A stretch of DNA of 64,000 nucleotides from Pseudomonas sp. SL4(2022). GTDB lineage: Bacteria > Pseudomonadota > Gammaproteobacteria > Pseudomonadales > Pseudomonadaceae. The position numbers and the translations under genes were made by a program. The DNA is taken from contig NZ_CP113060.1 of the NCBI RefSeq assembly GCF_026625725.1, forward strand, positions 1,308,001-1,372,000, read 5' to 3'. The notes beneath the pieces are model-generated. The model saw nothing but the letters and a program-made list of their open reading frames with translations. It was not told where the DNA came from and searched no databases. This document shows positions 54,702-63,379 of this stretch, piece by piece; position 1 is the first letter of the stretch, and every line of letters begins with the position of its first letter.

Positions 54702-56047
54702 CAAAGGCCTCCCAGCGCCTTGGCGCGTTCTGCGGCGAAGCGCCGCGCGCTCTCATCCAGCCCCGCCCCTTGCAGGGCCAGGCGATAGTGACGGCCAGCA
54801 TCGGCCGGTTGCTCACGTTGTTCCAAGGCAATGGCCAGACCCAGCTGCCACGTTGACTGGCCGGGGCGCAGCGCAACCAGGCGCTGATAGAGTTCGGCAC
54901 TGTGCTGCCATTGCCCGGTCTGCTGGTAGCTGGCCGCCAGCAAGGCAAAGTAAGTGGGCTCCTGCTCCAGGCGCGGTGGATTCTGCTCAAGGGTCGCGAC
55001 GGCACCACGGGTATCGCCGGCCTGCAGTTGCGCACGCGCCAGCAACAGGCGCAGCTCGCTGTCATCCGACACCTGCGCCAACTGCCCAGGAAGCCAGTCG
55101 AGCAGACGCTGCTGATCGCCAGCAGCCAGATAGGCACGGGCCAGCCAGCGCAGCACTTGCGGATCATGGCTGCGGGTTTTCTGCAGGGCTTCCAGCAGGC
55201 TGATGGCGCGGGTGTTGTCGCCATCCTGCAAAGCTTGCCGCGCCAGGGTCAGGTCGTCAGGCTGATGCGCGGCAATTTTCACCTGCGGCGTCACAGCAGG
55301 GGCAACGGGCTGAGCGGCCGGTGGCGCTGCAGCGGCCGGCACAGAAGCCGGCAACGGTGCACTGACCCAAGCCGGCATGGGCGCTTCGACTTGCGCTGGC
55401 GCGGCTTCGGCAGGGGGCAGGTTGTCCAGCGCCAGGGGGGTATCGTCCACAGCGACAGGCGTATTCAACGGCACCTCCACCCAAAGCATCCAGCGATCAC
55501 CGGCTGCCTCCAGGCGGTCACGCACGTCCAGGCTGTCGCCCAGGCCGACCAGCAGCACCTGCACATCCGCACCGCTGTTTTCCACCCGCCAGGACAGGCT
55601 GCGGCCCTCGCGTTGCAGGCTGCCCTGCTGCGGCTCGCCGACCAGCTGGGTGTCTTGCAGGCGCAGGCTGATCGCCCCGCTTTCCTCGCTGCGCTGGTAG
55701 GCGACACCGCGCTCAAGCAAAAGCTGCAGAACCAAACCACGGGCATCGTGCTGCGGCAGCACGGCGAGAATCTGTACGGCCGGCGTAGCCGCCACCGAGG
55801 TACTCGGCGCGTCATCGACAAGCCCGTCAGCAGGGGCTTTGAACAGACGCAGAAGACCCAGAGCGACCAGCAGGCCCAGGACGCTCAACAGCACCACAGC
55901 AACCACCCCGCGACGCACCTGCAGCAACCGGCCACGGCGGGCTGCAGCGCGCTCATCCACGGCGTACAAACCATCCAGGCGCAGCCGCTCATTGGGCGCG
56001 GCACGACGCGCCTCCAGATCACGCAGCATGTCATTGACCAGGCTCAT
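54701..56047 (-). CDS. mshN: MSHA biogenesis TPR protein MshN
   Basis: A 448-residue bitopic protein: short cytosolic part, a membrane helix near residues 45-65, a Pro/Ala linker (about 215-260), then TPR repeats (QVLRWLARAYLAAGDQQRLL, RLLLARAQLQAGDTRGAVAT). The start is the ATG at 56047, overlapping the mshM stop by four bases. Likely scaffolds the secretin or platform complex. Confidence 0.9.
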   Translation of the reverse strand: MSLVNDMLRDLEARRAAPNERLRLDGLYAVDERAAARRGRLLQVRRGVVAVVLLSVLGLLVALGLLRLFKAPADGLVDDAPSTSVAATPAVQILAVLPQHDARGLVLQLLLERGVAYQRSEESGAISLRLQDTQLVGEPQQGSLQREGRSLSWRVENSGADVQVLLVGLGDSLDVRDRLEAAGDRWMLWVEVPLNTPVAVDDTPLALDNLPPAEAAPAQVEAPMPAWVSAPLPASVPAAAAPPAAQPVAPAVTPQVKIAAHQPDDLTLARQALQDGDNTRAISLLEALQKTRSHDPQVLRWLARAYLAAGDQQRLLDWLPGQLAQVSDDSELRLLLARAQLQAGDTRGAVATLEQNPPRLEQEPTYFALLAASYQQTGQWQHSAELYQRLVALRPGQSTWQLGLAIALEQREQPADAGRHYRLALQGAGLDESARRFAAERAKALGGL

Positions 56048-56973
56048 GGCAACCACTCCCGCCATTGTTCCAGCCAAGGCCAGACGCCCAGCAGCACGAC
56101 CGACAGCACACCAGCGGCCATGCCCCAGCCCAGCCAGGGGGAACGACGCTGCAGGAAAGGTTGCGCCCCTTCTGTATCCAGCTGTGCGCGTTTGACATGG
56201 CTGACCCGCACCCGCCGCACCCCCTCACCGAACGCCACCATCAGCGCCTTGTGCGCAAGGATATTGAGCAGCCGTGGGATGCCTCCGCTGCCGCGCACCA
56301 GGCGCCGCACGGCAGCGCTATCGAACAGCGGCTCACCACGGTAGCCAGCCACCGCCAGACGCTCGGTCAGGTAACGGCTGGCATCTTTCACATCCAATGC
56401 ACGCAGTTGGTAGGAAAAGGTGATGCGCTGACGCAGCTGACGGAACTCCGCACGCGCCAGGGTCGCATCCAGCTCGGGTTGGCCGAACAACACCACCTGC
56501 AGCAATTTGTCCTGCTCGGTTTCCAGGTTGGTCAGCAGGCGCAGGGCTTCCAGGGTGGCCGTGGGCAATGCCTGGGCCTCATCAATCAGCAGCACCGTGC
56601 TTTTGCCTGCGGCGGCCAGCTCAATCAGCCGTCGGTGCAACGCATCGAGCACCGCCTGGCTATCCAGCTCTGCAGCACCGTCAATGCCCAGTTCACGCGC
56701 CAACGCCTGGCGCAAGCCCGTCGGGCTCATGCCCGGATTGGGCAGATAGGCCAGCTGAAAACGCTCAGCGTCCAGCTCATTGAGCAGGGTGCGACACAAC
56801 AGGGTTTTGCCGGTGCCCACCTCGCCGGTGATCTTGATAAAGCCTTCACCTTCACCGAGTGCCACGCGCAGCAGGTTGAGGCAGGCCTGGTAGGGCGCCA
56901 GCTGCACCAGAAAACCGGTGTTCGGGGTCAGCGCGAAGGGTTTTTCGTGCAGACCAAAGAAGGCTTCATACAT
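56044..56973 (-). CDS. mshM: MSHA ATPase MshM (ExeA-like AAA)
   Basis: A 309-residue AAA ATPase with Walker A GEVGTGKT (residues 50-57), Walker B VLLIDEAQ and a C-terminal membrane helix (LGWGMAAGVLSVVLLGVWPW). ExeA/MshM proteins help assemble the secretin through the cell wall. Four-base overlap with mshN. Confidence 0.94.
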   Translation of the reverse strand: MYEAFFGLHEKPFALTPNTGFLVQLAPYQACLNLLRVALGEGEGFIKITGEVGTGKTLLCRTLLNELDAERFQLAYLPNPGMSPTGLRQALARELGIDGAAELDSQAVLDALHRRLIELAAAGKSTVLLIDEAQALPTATLEALRLLTNLETEQDKLLQVVLFGQPELDATLARAEFRQLRQRITFSYQLRALDVKDASRYLTERLAVAGYRGEPLFDSAAVRRLVRGSGGIPRLLNILAHKALMVAFGEGVRRVRVSHVKRAQLDTEGAQPFLQRRSPWLGWGMAAGVLSVVLLGVWPWLEQWREWLP

Positions 56974-56977
56974 CGGC

Positions 56978-58588
56978 CTATCTCAGCTCTTTGAAGGTTT
57001 GCGCACTCTTGCGCAGTTCATTCAACCAGACCTCATCGCTGACCACCTGCGGCCGCATGAGAATCACCAGCTCGCTCTGCTGCAGCGCCTTGCGCTGTTG
57101 CTTGAACAGGTTGCCGACAATCGGCAGGGTGCTGGCCCAGGGGATGCTGGCATCAGTGTTCTCGCTGTTGTTCTGCAACAGGCCGCCAATCACCACCACC
57201 TGGCCACTGCGGGCACGCACGATGGAGTCAGACTGGCGCGTGGTGGACAGCGCCAGCGGCAGGTTGAAGACATTGTCTTCGCCCAAGGTGATGGTCTTGT
57301 TCTGGTCACGCACACGGCTGACGGTCGGGCGCACATGCAGGGTAACGGTGTCGTTCTGGTCGATCTGCGGCGTGACGTCGAGGGAGATGCCGGAGAAGAA
57401 CGGCGTCAGAGTGATGTCCTGGGTCGGCTCGGTGACGCCGCCCACAGTGGCCGTGGAGCCGGTGGACGAGACATTGGTAACAAAGAACTCGTCAGTGCCC
57501 ACCTTGATCACCGCTTTCTGATTGTTCAACGTGGAAATACGCGGACTAGAGAGCACGCGCACTTCACCCTGAGTTTCCAGCAGTTCGATCAGACCGGTGA
57601 AGTCGCCGAGGGTCAGGGCAATGCCAAATACCCCGTCGACCCCGGTCGGGCCACTCAGCGCGGCACCGCCCAGGCTACTGCTGACATCACCACCGAGCTG
57701 ATCCCAGCTGATCCCGGCCTGGAAGCCATCGGAGAGCTGCACTTCGAGGATCTTGGTTTCCAGAATCACCTGACGCTGCAAGTTGAGCTGAGCCTGCTCA
57801 AGAAAGCGCGCGACGTTTTCCTGGGCGGCGCTGTGCGCGCGCACCACCAGCAGGCTGGCCTGCGGGTTGATCATCACGCTGCTGTTGCTGTCGCCCGCGA
57901 CAATCATTTCCACCACCTGGCGCACTTCATTCCAGAAGTCGACATTGCTGGAGGTGCTGACCTGGCTGGCATTCAGGGTGGTGACAGTGTTGCTGTTGCC
58001 GCTGTTGTTGGCACTGTTGCTAACGCCGCTGCCCGCGTTGTTGTTGCTGGTGCTTTCCACCTGCCCGGAGCTGACCCGTGTATCGGTCTGGCCGATGCGC
58101 TGCAGGTTGAGGTAGTTGATGTCGTAACTGCGGGTAATTACCTGGTTGGGCAGAATCTGGTAGCCATAGCTGGTGCGGCGGTAGTCATAACCATAGCTGT
58201 CGCGCACTGCAGCCAGCACTTCATCGAGGGTAACTCGACGCAGGCTGAAGGTGATGGTGCCGCTCACGTCCGGGTGCACCACCAGGTTCTGCCCGGCGCC
58301 GTCCATCAGGCTGAGGAAGAACTCGCGCGCCTGCATGTCCTTGGCCGCCACATCAAAGCGCGGGCCGCTGCTGAAGCCGCTGCCCAGCGGCGGGATCAGC
58401 GCCGCCTGTACGGCCAGCGGCGGCATGACCTTGGGCGTGGCCTGGGTCTGTTTGAGGCTGTCATCCAGCAGTTTGCTGCTCTGCTCATAGAGTTGCGCAT
58501 CGCCATCCTTGAAGGTCTGGCAGGCCACAAGCAGGCAGCTCAGGCTCAACAGGCTGACACTGGGCAAAAATCTGATCATGGGCATCAT
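56978..58588 (-). CDS. mshL: MSHA secretin MshL
   Basis: A 536-residue outer-membrane secretin with a lipobox signal (LVAC near residue 23), an N-domain, a Ser/Asn/Gly-rich linker and the C-terminal secretin barrel (VEVQLSDGFQAGISW, SGQVVVIGGLLQNNS). Forms the pilus channel. ATGA overlap with mshK. Confidence 0.95.
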   Translation of the reverse strand: MMPMIRFLPSVSLLSLSCLLVACQTFKDGDAQLYEQSSKLLDDSLKQTQATPKVMPPLAVQAALIPPLGSGFSSGPRFDVAAKDMQAREFFLSLMDGAGQNLVVHPDVSGTITFSLRRVTLDEVLAAVRDSYGYDYRRTSYGYQILPNQVITRSYDINYLNLQRIGQTDTRVSSGQVESTSNNNAGSGVSNSANNSGNSNTVTTLNASQVSTSSNVDFWNEVRQVVEMIVAGDSNSSVMINPQASLLVVRAHSAAQENVARFLEQAQLNLQRQVILETKILEVQLSDGFQAGISWDQLGGDVSSSLGGAALSGPTGVDGVFGIALTLGDFTGLIELLETQGEVRVLSSPRISTLNNQKAVIKVGTDEFFVTNVSSTGSTATVGGVTEPTQDITLTPFFSGISLDVTPQIDQNDTVTLHVRPTVSRVRDQNKTITLGEDNVFNLPLALSTTRQSDSIVRARSGQVVVIGGLLQNNSENTDASIPWASTLPIVGNLFKQQRKALQQSELVILMRPQVVSDEVWLNELRKSAQTFKELR

Positions 58589-58914
58589 CGGCTCGGTTGC
58601 ATAACGGGTTCAGCCAGGCGCAGCAGCTGTTGCTGGCCCTGACGTTCAATCAATACGGACTGCGCATGGATGGCCAGCACCCGGACATCGGCATGGCGCT
58701 CACCAACCCGCAGGTTCTGTCCATCAATCACTGCACGGCTGCCTTGGGCGCCCCGCACGATGGCTTGCAGTATCAGCGGACTGTTGCCACTGGCCGTAGC
58801 GGCAGGCAACAGGTCGCGCGGCGGCTGGGTCGGATCGACGCCAGGGTCAGCCAGTGCGGCCGCGCTGATCAGCAGGCAGAGAAGCAGAAATCTAGACACC
58901 GACCCACCCCGCAT
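58585..58914 (-). CDS. mshK: MSHA biogenesis protein MshK (PilP-like)
   Basis: A 109-residue exported protein with signal peptide (LLCLLISAAALA), DPTQPP motif and a PilP/GspC-type homology domain (LILQAIVRGAQGSRAVIDGQ). Connects the inner-membrane alignment complex to the secretin. ATG at 58914 overlaps mshJ by 23 bases; a GTG at 58899 is a good alternative. Confidence 0.88.
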   Translation of the reverse strand: MRGGSVSRFLLLCLLISAAALADPGVDPTQPPRDLLPAATASGNSPLILQAIVRGAQGSRAVIDGQNLRVGERHADVRVLAIHAQSVLIERQGQQQLLRLAEPVMQPSR

Positions 58915-59572
58915 GTCGACTCAAGGTGTAGAGCTTCAGGCGGATACTGGCCTTGCTCGGCCCCGCCTCGCCAACCTGATAATCCAGAGTGTCCCAGTTC
59001 AGCTGCCAGCCGCTGGCCTGCACCGCCTGCAGGTAGTTGAGCAAATCGAAGTAGCCGCCCTCCAGGTGCAGTTCCAGACCATGCCGATAGAGCGTTACCG
59101 CTGGCTCGGGCGACGCTTTATCAGCCGCTGCCGGCGTTGCTGCTGGCTCGGCGGGTGCCAGCTGCACCGGCTCGGTGAAACTGCTCATACCCAGTACACG
59201 CAGCTGCGGTTGCTTGCGCAGTAATTCCTGCAATACCGCCTGCATTTTCTGTGGCGTCACCAGCTCGGCGGTGTGCTGGTCAATCTGCTGGATCAGCGCC
59301 TCTCGGCTGGCAGACGCCGCCAAAAGTGCGCTGCGGTATGCCAGGTTGGGGTCCGCCGCAATACGCTGCTGCAACGCTTGCAGCTCGCTGGTAGCAGCAA
59401 TACGCCGCGCCTGCGCCTGTTGTTCGCTGCTCTGTTGCTGCTGGAGGCGCCGGCCAAGCGGGTCGCCGATCAACAGCAGATACAGCATGCCGAACAGACT
59501 CAGGCCTACGCCGTAGGCCAGCCAACGCTCACGCGTGGCCATGCCATGCCAGCGCTGCAACCACTTATTCAT
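58892..59572 (-). CDS. mshJ: MSHA biogenesis protein MshJ (PilO-like)
   Basis: A 226-residue bitopic protein: helix near residues 20-36 then a coiled coil of Gln/Ala/Arg, a long linker rich in Pro/Ala and a PilO/GspM-type ferredoxin domain. Its last bases overlap mshK. Confidence 0.88.
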   Translation of the reverse strand: MNKWLQRWHGMATRERWLAYGVGLSLFGMLYLLLIGDPLGRRLQQQQSSEQQAQARRIAATSELQALQQRIAADPNLAYRSALLAASASREALIQQIDQHTAELVTPQKMQAVLQELLRKQPQLRVLGMSSFTEPVQLAPAEPAATPAAADKASPEPAVTLYRHGLELHLEGGYFDLLNYLQAVQASGWQLNWDTLDYQVGEAGPSKASIRLKLYTLSRHAGWVGV

Positions 59573-60173
59573 TGCTGGCCTCCTGGTCCTTCAACTGGGA
59601 CGAGAGGTCAAAGTGCAGCAATTGATCATCACCACGCTGCACATCAAAACGGGCAAATTCGCGCCCCTTGAACACCGCACTCTGCCCCAGCCGTTGCAGG
59701 TATTGAGGGAGTAACTCCTGATCCTGACTGCGGCCCTGCAGGCGCATATGCCGACCGCCCTGATGCAGGCTGATGCCACTGAGCCACAACCCACTTTGCG
59801 GGTGTTGTTCCGTCAGCGCCGTCAGCGGGGCGACAAAACCGGCACTGCGCTGAACACCCAGCACCTGCAGATAGGCGATCAGGCGCTGTAACTCACGGTT
59901 GTCATGCTCGCGGGCAGCCAGCTCTTCGGGCAGCCGCGTATCCAGCTGTGGCTCAACAAAGTTTCCGCGCACAGCCTCCAGCTGGGCCTCTTCCTCTTGC
60001 GCTTGCGCGTGCAGCACCGCCAGACGCTGCGCACCTTCATGCAGTTGCCAACCCGTCCAGGCCGCATGCCCGAGGCACGCCACCAGCAGAACACCCAGCC
60101 CCAACAGCATCTGGGCGCGCCGCGGCCCGCTCTTCTGCCGGCGCTCGATTTGAAACAGATTGAGGTTCTGCAT
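59565..60173 (-). CDS. mshI2: MSHA biogenesis protein MshI2 (PilN-like)
   Basis: A 202-residue PilN-type bitopic protein: the NLNLFQIERR segment that binds PilM-type proteins, a helix at about 22-42, then a coiled coil and ferredoxin-like domain. ATG 60173 has AGGAGG seven bases upstream and overlaps the mshI stop by one base (TGATG). Confidence 0.88.
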   Translation of the reverse strand: MQNLNLFQIERRQKSGPRRAQMLLGLGVLLVACLGHAAWTGWQLHEGAQRLAVLHAQAQEEEAQLEAVRGNFVEPQLDTRLPEELAAREHDNRELQRLIAYLQVLGVQRSAGFVAPLTALTEQHPQSGLWLSGISLHQGGRHMRLQGRSQDQELLPQYLQRLGQSAVFKGREFARFDVQRGDDQLLHFDLSSQLKDQEASNE

Positions 60174-61099
60174 CAACCGGCCTCCTGCCGCAGGGCTGCA
60201 CCCACAGCACCCATGCAATAGGCCTGTTCCTGCTCGGACAGCTCAGCGCTGGCCTGACCCGGAAACAGCGCTCGCAAATCCAGCGTCTGCAGCTTGACCG
60301 CAAGGCCGCTGGACAGTGCCTGCAGGGCTGCTGCGCCATTGCGCTTCATCGGCAACAGCAACAGCCGGTTGATGTAGCCCTTGCCGAGCTGACTTTCGTA
60401 ATAATCCAGAGAGCGCTGGATCTCCAGGGTCATCGCCGAGAAATCCTGATCGGCCTGCTCCAGGCCCTGCTCGATGCGCCGTGCCATGTACAGGTCTGCG
60501 CCGTGCTGCACGGCGATCAGTCCTTCGCTGGAGCGCAAACGCAATAGCGCCAGACTCATGCCCTCGCTACCGGCCAGCAGGCCGAGGTTGCGGAACGCCA
60601 TCTCGGTGACATCGATACTGCCCAGGCGCAATCCTGCGCCCTTGCACATCTCACCCAAGGCAAGCATCCGCGCCTTGTTCAGGACAGCACAGTAGGCCAT
60701 ACGTGAACGGCCACGGTAGGCATCTTCAGGCAGGTTGAAGGCATCAACGACGACATTCTCGAGGGGTTCGGCAATCAGCTCCTTGACCCGCCAGCGCATG
60801 GCATCACGCAACTCGGCAGCAGGTACATCTGGCCTGTCGAGCAACAGCATCTGGTAGGTGGCAGGGTGCAGTAACAGATTGACCGGCATACCGGCAAAGC
60901 CCAGCTCCTGAACCAGGCGCTTGAGCAACGCGGGCTGCTCGACGCTACTGGCCTCATGAAACTGGCACTCCAGCAGCTGCGGGGGCTGCCCTGCTTCACG
61001 CAGTACGCGCGCCAGGGCAATACCTTCCGGGCTGGTTTCAATCCCCAGTAAACCAGTGGCGATCTTTGTTCTTTTATTTGCAAACCACGCCAACTGCAC
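60173..61099 (-). CDS. mshI: MSHA biogenesis protein MshI (PilM-like)
   Basis: A 308-residue cytosolic actin-fold protein, first gene of the MSHA operon. It has an ATPase-like N-lobe (GLLGIETSPEGIALARV) and a C-terminal part resembling PilM (DFSAMTLEIQRSLDYYES). Begins with GTG at 61099. It binds the NLNLF tail of MshI2. The mshH gene, which precedes it in Vibrio, is missing here. Confidence 0.9.
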   Translation of the reverse strand: MQLAWFANKRTKIATGLLGIETSPEGIALARVLREAGQPPQLLECQFHEASSVEQPALLKRLVQELGFAGMPVNLLLHPATYQMLLLDRPDVPAAELRDAMRWRVKELIAEPLENVVVDAFNLPEDAYRGRSRMAYCAVLNKARMLALGEMCKGAGLRLGSIDVTEMAFRNLGLLAGSEGMSLALLRLRSSEGLIAVQHGADLYMARRIEQGLEQADQDFSAMTLEIQRSLDYYESQLGKGYINRLLLLPMKRNGAAALQALSSGLAVKLQTLDLRALFPGQASAELSEQEQAYCMGAVGAALRQEAG

Positions 61100-61419
61100 A
61101 GTCCCCCAGCTATTTCAATGCAGGCCATGCAGCCTGCGGCACACTGTAGATTAGCCACTCAGGAACACCCCTGAGCCTGATCAACGTTTCAGACGCTAAT
61201 GCTGAACGCATGCGCTCGCTGCGGATGAGTTGAGTCACCCGACAATAACAGCTGCAACACTCACCCCTGTCAGACGGCGCCAGGATGGCACAGGCCTTGT
61301 GAGCCTTCTTATTTAATAAACGACACCAAAAGGCCATTCGTCACTAACGGACTGTATAACACAAACCACCCAGGCGTTATCCGGCATACGCGCAGCCTGC
61401 ATGGCGCACCCGGCAAAAA
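61100..61419. promoter_or_regulatory. MSHA operon upstream region
   Basis: No gene. It must hold the minus-strand promoter of the 17-gene operon. The clearest element is the 6-bp-arm palindrome CTCAGG-N6-CCTGAG at 61158-61175, 59 bases before the GTG. A TAATCT on the minus strand (61149-61154) may be a -10, but no good -35 was found. Confidence 0.4.
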
Positions 61420-61467
61420 TGCGCCAGAGCAATGCACAGCGACCCACTCGTGCACAGCAGCGGTTCA
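61420..61467 (+). promoter_or_regulatory. Two NtrC-type boxes before the sRNA
   Basis: Box A (61420-61436) TGCGCC-AGAGC-AATGCA matches 9 of 12 fixed positions and box B (61451-61467) TGCACA-GCAGC-GGTTCA matches 10 of 12. Centres are 31 bp apart, the same spacing as upstream of glnA, at about -152 and -121 from the expected start. Confidence 0.6.
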
Positions 61468-61553
61468 CAGCCTGGGCCATCGACGCCTTAAACCCTCGCC
61501 CTTATGCCCTGCAGTCCGCCACATTCAGGCTGTTGCGGCCCGCGTAATAAAAC

Positions 61554-61569
61554 TGGCACACGGCCTGCA
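61554..61569 (+). promoter_or_regulatory. Sigma54 promoter of NrsZ-like sRNA
   Basis: TGGCACA-CGGC-CTGCA: the -24 half is consensus, the -12 half has TGC for TTGC, and GG-N10-GC spacing is exact. Expected start 61580. Confidence 0.75.
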
Positions 61570-61579
61570 TAGACTCTGG

Positions 61580-61637
61580 CAATCCCAGTTTTGGGGACCT
61601 TGGTACAGGCAGGCCGGGGATTCCCCTCTTTTATTGC
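61580..61637 (+). ncRNA. nrsZ: Candidate NrsZ-type nitrogen-regulated sRNA (single block)
   Basis: From the sigma54 start at 61580 a ~58-nt unit ends in a GGGG-ATT-CCCC hairpin followed by a T-rich tail near 61635. No open frame of note. In PAO1, NrsZ is a sigma54/NtrC-dependent sRNA that I recall as lying between ntrC and PA5126 and being built of ~60-nt blocks whose number varies among species. The position here, next to the PA5126 homologue, the promoter type and the size of one block all agree. The sequence was not compared with NrsZ. Confidence 0.6.
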
Positions 61638-62062
61638 TCCCTCAGGCTGACCACCAGCCGCCAACGACTACCCACTTGTTCAGCGCGCCACGCGCTGTGC
61701 AGTGGGCGAGCCGCCACCACCCGCAGAACCAGATCCCTTCGCTCGCGCTGCAAACGCCAATTGGCCTGGCGGCCATTTACTTTGAGCGTGCCTTGCAGCT
61801 CCCGACCAAAACTCTTCAAACGCAGGTTGATCACACCCGCCACATGCTCCTCATGCGGGATTGGCTCAACGTTGAACCACAGCTCCAAACCCTGTTCCAG
61901 CACCTCTACCCGCTCAAGCCACAGAGGGTCGGGCTGAAACATACGGCCAATCATCAGGCCAATCAGGAAACCAAATACACCCAACGAAGCAATCACCCGC
62001 ACCCACGGACGAGGGCGCGGGTCTGTAGAATACTGCTCGTCGTCAAGCTCGGAGCCGCGCAT
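61631..62062 (-). CDS. Small bitopic membrane protein, PA5126-like
   Basis: A 143-residue protein of unknown function: short charged N-terminus, a membrane helix at about 25-41 ([17 protein letters not shown]), then an extracytoplasmic or cytosolic basic alpha/beta domain ([20 protein letters not shown]). Its ATG shares bases with the ATG of the divergent trmL (CATG), and no binding site is seen, so a slightly later start is possible. Same position as PA5126 in PAO1. Confidence 0.8.
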   Translation of the reverse strand: MRGSELDDEQYSTDPRPRPWVRVIASLGVFGFLIGLMIGRMFQPDPLWLERVEVLEQGLELWFNVEPIPHEEHVAGVINLRLKSFGRELQGTLKVNGRQANWRLQRERRDLVLRVVAARPLHSAWRAEQVGSRWRLVVSLREQ

Positions 62063-62525
62063 GTTTCACGTCATCCTTTTTCAACCGGAAATACCGCCCA
62101 ATACCGGCAACATTATCAGGCTCTGCGCCAACAGCGGCTGCCACCTGCACCTGATCGAGCCACTGGGCTTCGAACTGGATGACAAACGCCTGCGCCGCGC
62201 CGGCCTGGATTACCACGAATATGCCACCCTGCAGCGTCATGCCGACCTTGCCAGCTGCCTGACCAGCATCGGCCAGCCTCGCGTGTTTGCCTTTACTACC
62301 AAAGGCTCACAGGCGTTTCACGAGGTCAGCTATCAGCCTGGTGACGCGTTTCTGTTCGGCCCGGAAAGCCGCGGCCTGCCACAAGAGATTCGCGACAGCC
62401 TGCCCACCGAACAACGCCTGCGCTTGCCCATGCGCGAGGGCTGCCGCAGCCTGAACCTGTCCAATACCGTTGCCGTGGCGGTCTATGAAGCCTGGCGCCA
62501 GCAGGGTTTTGCCGACGCCCAGTAG
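62061..62525 (+). CDS. trmL: tRNA (cytidine/uridine(34)-2'-O)-methyltransferase TrmL
   Basis: A 154-residue SPOUT methyltransferase with the start [20 protein letters not shown] and the knot motifs [10 protein letters not shown] and [11 protein letters not shown] that bind S-adenosylmethionine. It modifies the wobble base of tRNA-Leu. GGAG six bases before the ATG. Confidence 0.97.
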   Translation: MFHVILFQPEIPPNTGNIIRLCANSGCHLHLIEPLGFELDDKRLRRAGLDYHEYATLQRHADLASCLTSIGQPRVFAFTTKGSQAFHEVSYQPGDAFLFGPESRGLPQEIRDSLPTEQRLRLPMREGCRSLNLSNTVAVAVYEAWRQQGFADAQ

Positions 62526-62552
62526 CACCGATCTTGCTGTACAGCGCCCATT

Positions 62553-62578
62553 AAAAAACGCCCCGTGGGGCGTTTTTT
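62553..62578. terminator. Bidirectional terminator, trmL/secB
   Basis: A6-CGCCCC, short loop, GGGGCG-T6. It lies between the two convergent genes. Confidence 0.93.
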
Positions 62579-62594
62579 GTTACAGCCACACACC

Positions 62595-63080
62595 TTAGTG
62601 CGCGGTAGCCGCCTCGCCAGCCTGCTGCATACGCTGCAGCTCCTGAGCATACAGGGCATCGAAGTTCACCGGCGCAAGCATCAGCGCCGGGAACGAGCCA
62701 CGTACCACCAGGCTGTCCAGCGTTTCGCGGGCATAGGGGAACAGGATGTTCGGGCAGAACGCACCCAGGGTGTGGCTCATGGAAGCCGCATCCAGACCTT
62801 TGATCAAGAAGATACCGGCCTGCTGCACTTCAGCGATAAAGGCCGTTTCTTCACCTGTTTTGACGGTAACGGAGATCGTCAGCACCACTTCGTGAAAGTC
62901 ACCCTCGAGGGCTTTCTGGCGAGTGTTGAGGTCCATGGCAACGCTAGGCGCCCACTCCTGACGGAAGATTTCCGGGCTCTTCGGCGCTTCGAAGGACAGG
63001 TCACGTACATAGATCCGCTGCAGAGAGAATTGCGGAGTTTGTTCGTCCTGAGCGGCGCCGTTGCTTGCTTGTTCTGTCAT
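62595..63080 (-). CDS. secB: Protein-export chaperone SecB
   Basis: A 161-residue tetrameric chaperone that holds precursors for SecA. Family blocks [33 protein letters not shown] and [20 protein letters not shown] are intact; the C-terminal tail ends GEAATAH. Next to grxC and the rhodanese gene, all on the minus strand. Confidence 0.98.
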   Translation of the reverse strand: MTEQASNGAAQDEQTPQFSLQRIYVRDLSFEAPKSPEIFRQEWAPSVAMDLNTRQKALEGDFHEVVLTISVTVKTGEETAFIAEVQQAGIFLIKGLDAASMSHTLGAFCPNILFPYARETLDSLVVRGSFPALMLAPVNFDALYAQELQRMQQAGEAATAH

Positions 63081-63123
63081 GGCAAAGCCTTCTTCTCGTT
63101 AAAGTACTGAATAAACAGGGGGG

Positions 63124-63378
63124 TTAAGCCTTGAGCAACGCGTCGAGTTTGCCAGCGCGCTCCAAGGCGTAGAGGTCATCGCAACCGCCGACATGGCGGT
63201 CACCGATCCATATTTGCGGCACCGAGGTGCGCCCCGCCTTGCGGGTCATTTCTGCACGCACATCCGGCTGGCCATCCACCTTGAGCTCGTTGAAAGCCAC
63301 ACCTTTGTGGCTCAGCAACTGCTTGGCACGGATGCAGTAGGGACACCAGTCACTGGAATAGATGACGACAGGTTGCAT
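63124..63378 (-). CDS. grxC: Glutaredoxin 3
   Basis: An 84-residue GrxC with the dithiol active site CPYC (DWCPYCIRAKQLL) and the GSH-binding TSVPQIWIG and GGCDD segments. Reduces disulfides and mixed glutathione disulfides. 43 bases before secB. Confidence 0.97.
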   Translation of the reverse strand: MQPVVIYSSDWCPYCIRAKQLLSHKGVAFNELKVDGQPDVRAEMTRKAGRTSVPQIWIGDRHVGGCDDLYALERAGKLDALLKA

Positions 63379-63379
63379 T

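Noticed and set aside
56918..58642. A 574-codon open frame antisense to mshL
   Set aside because: Low-complexity His/Gln/Ala composition typical of antisense shadow.
61286..61302. Another TGGCACA-N4-TTGTG sigma54-like match
   Set aside because: The -12 GC is GT here and there is no NtrC box at a suitable distance.
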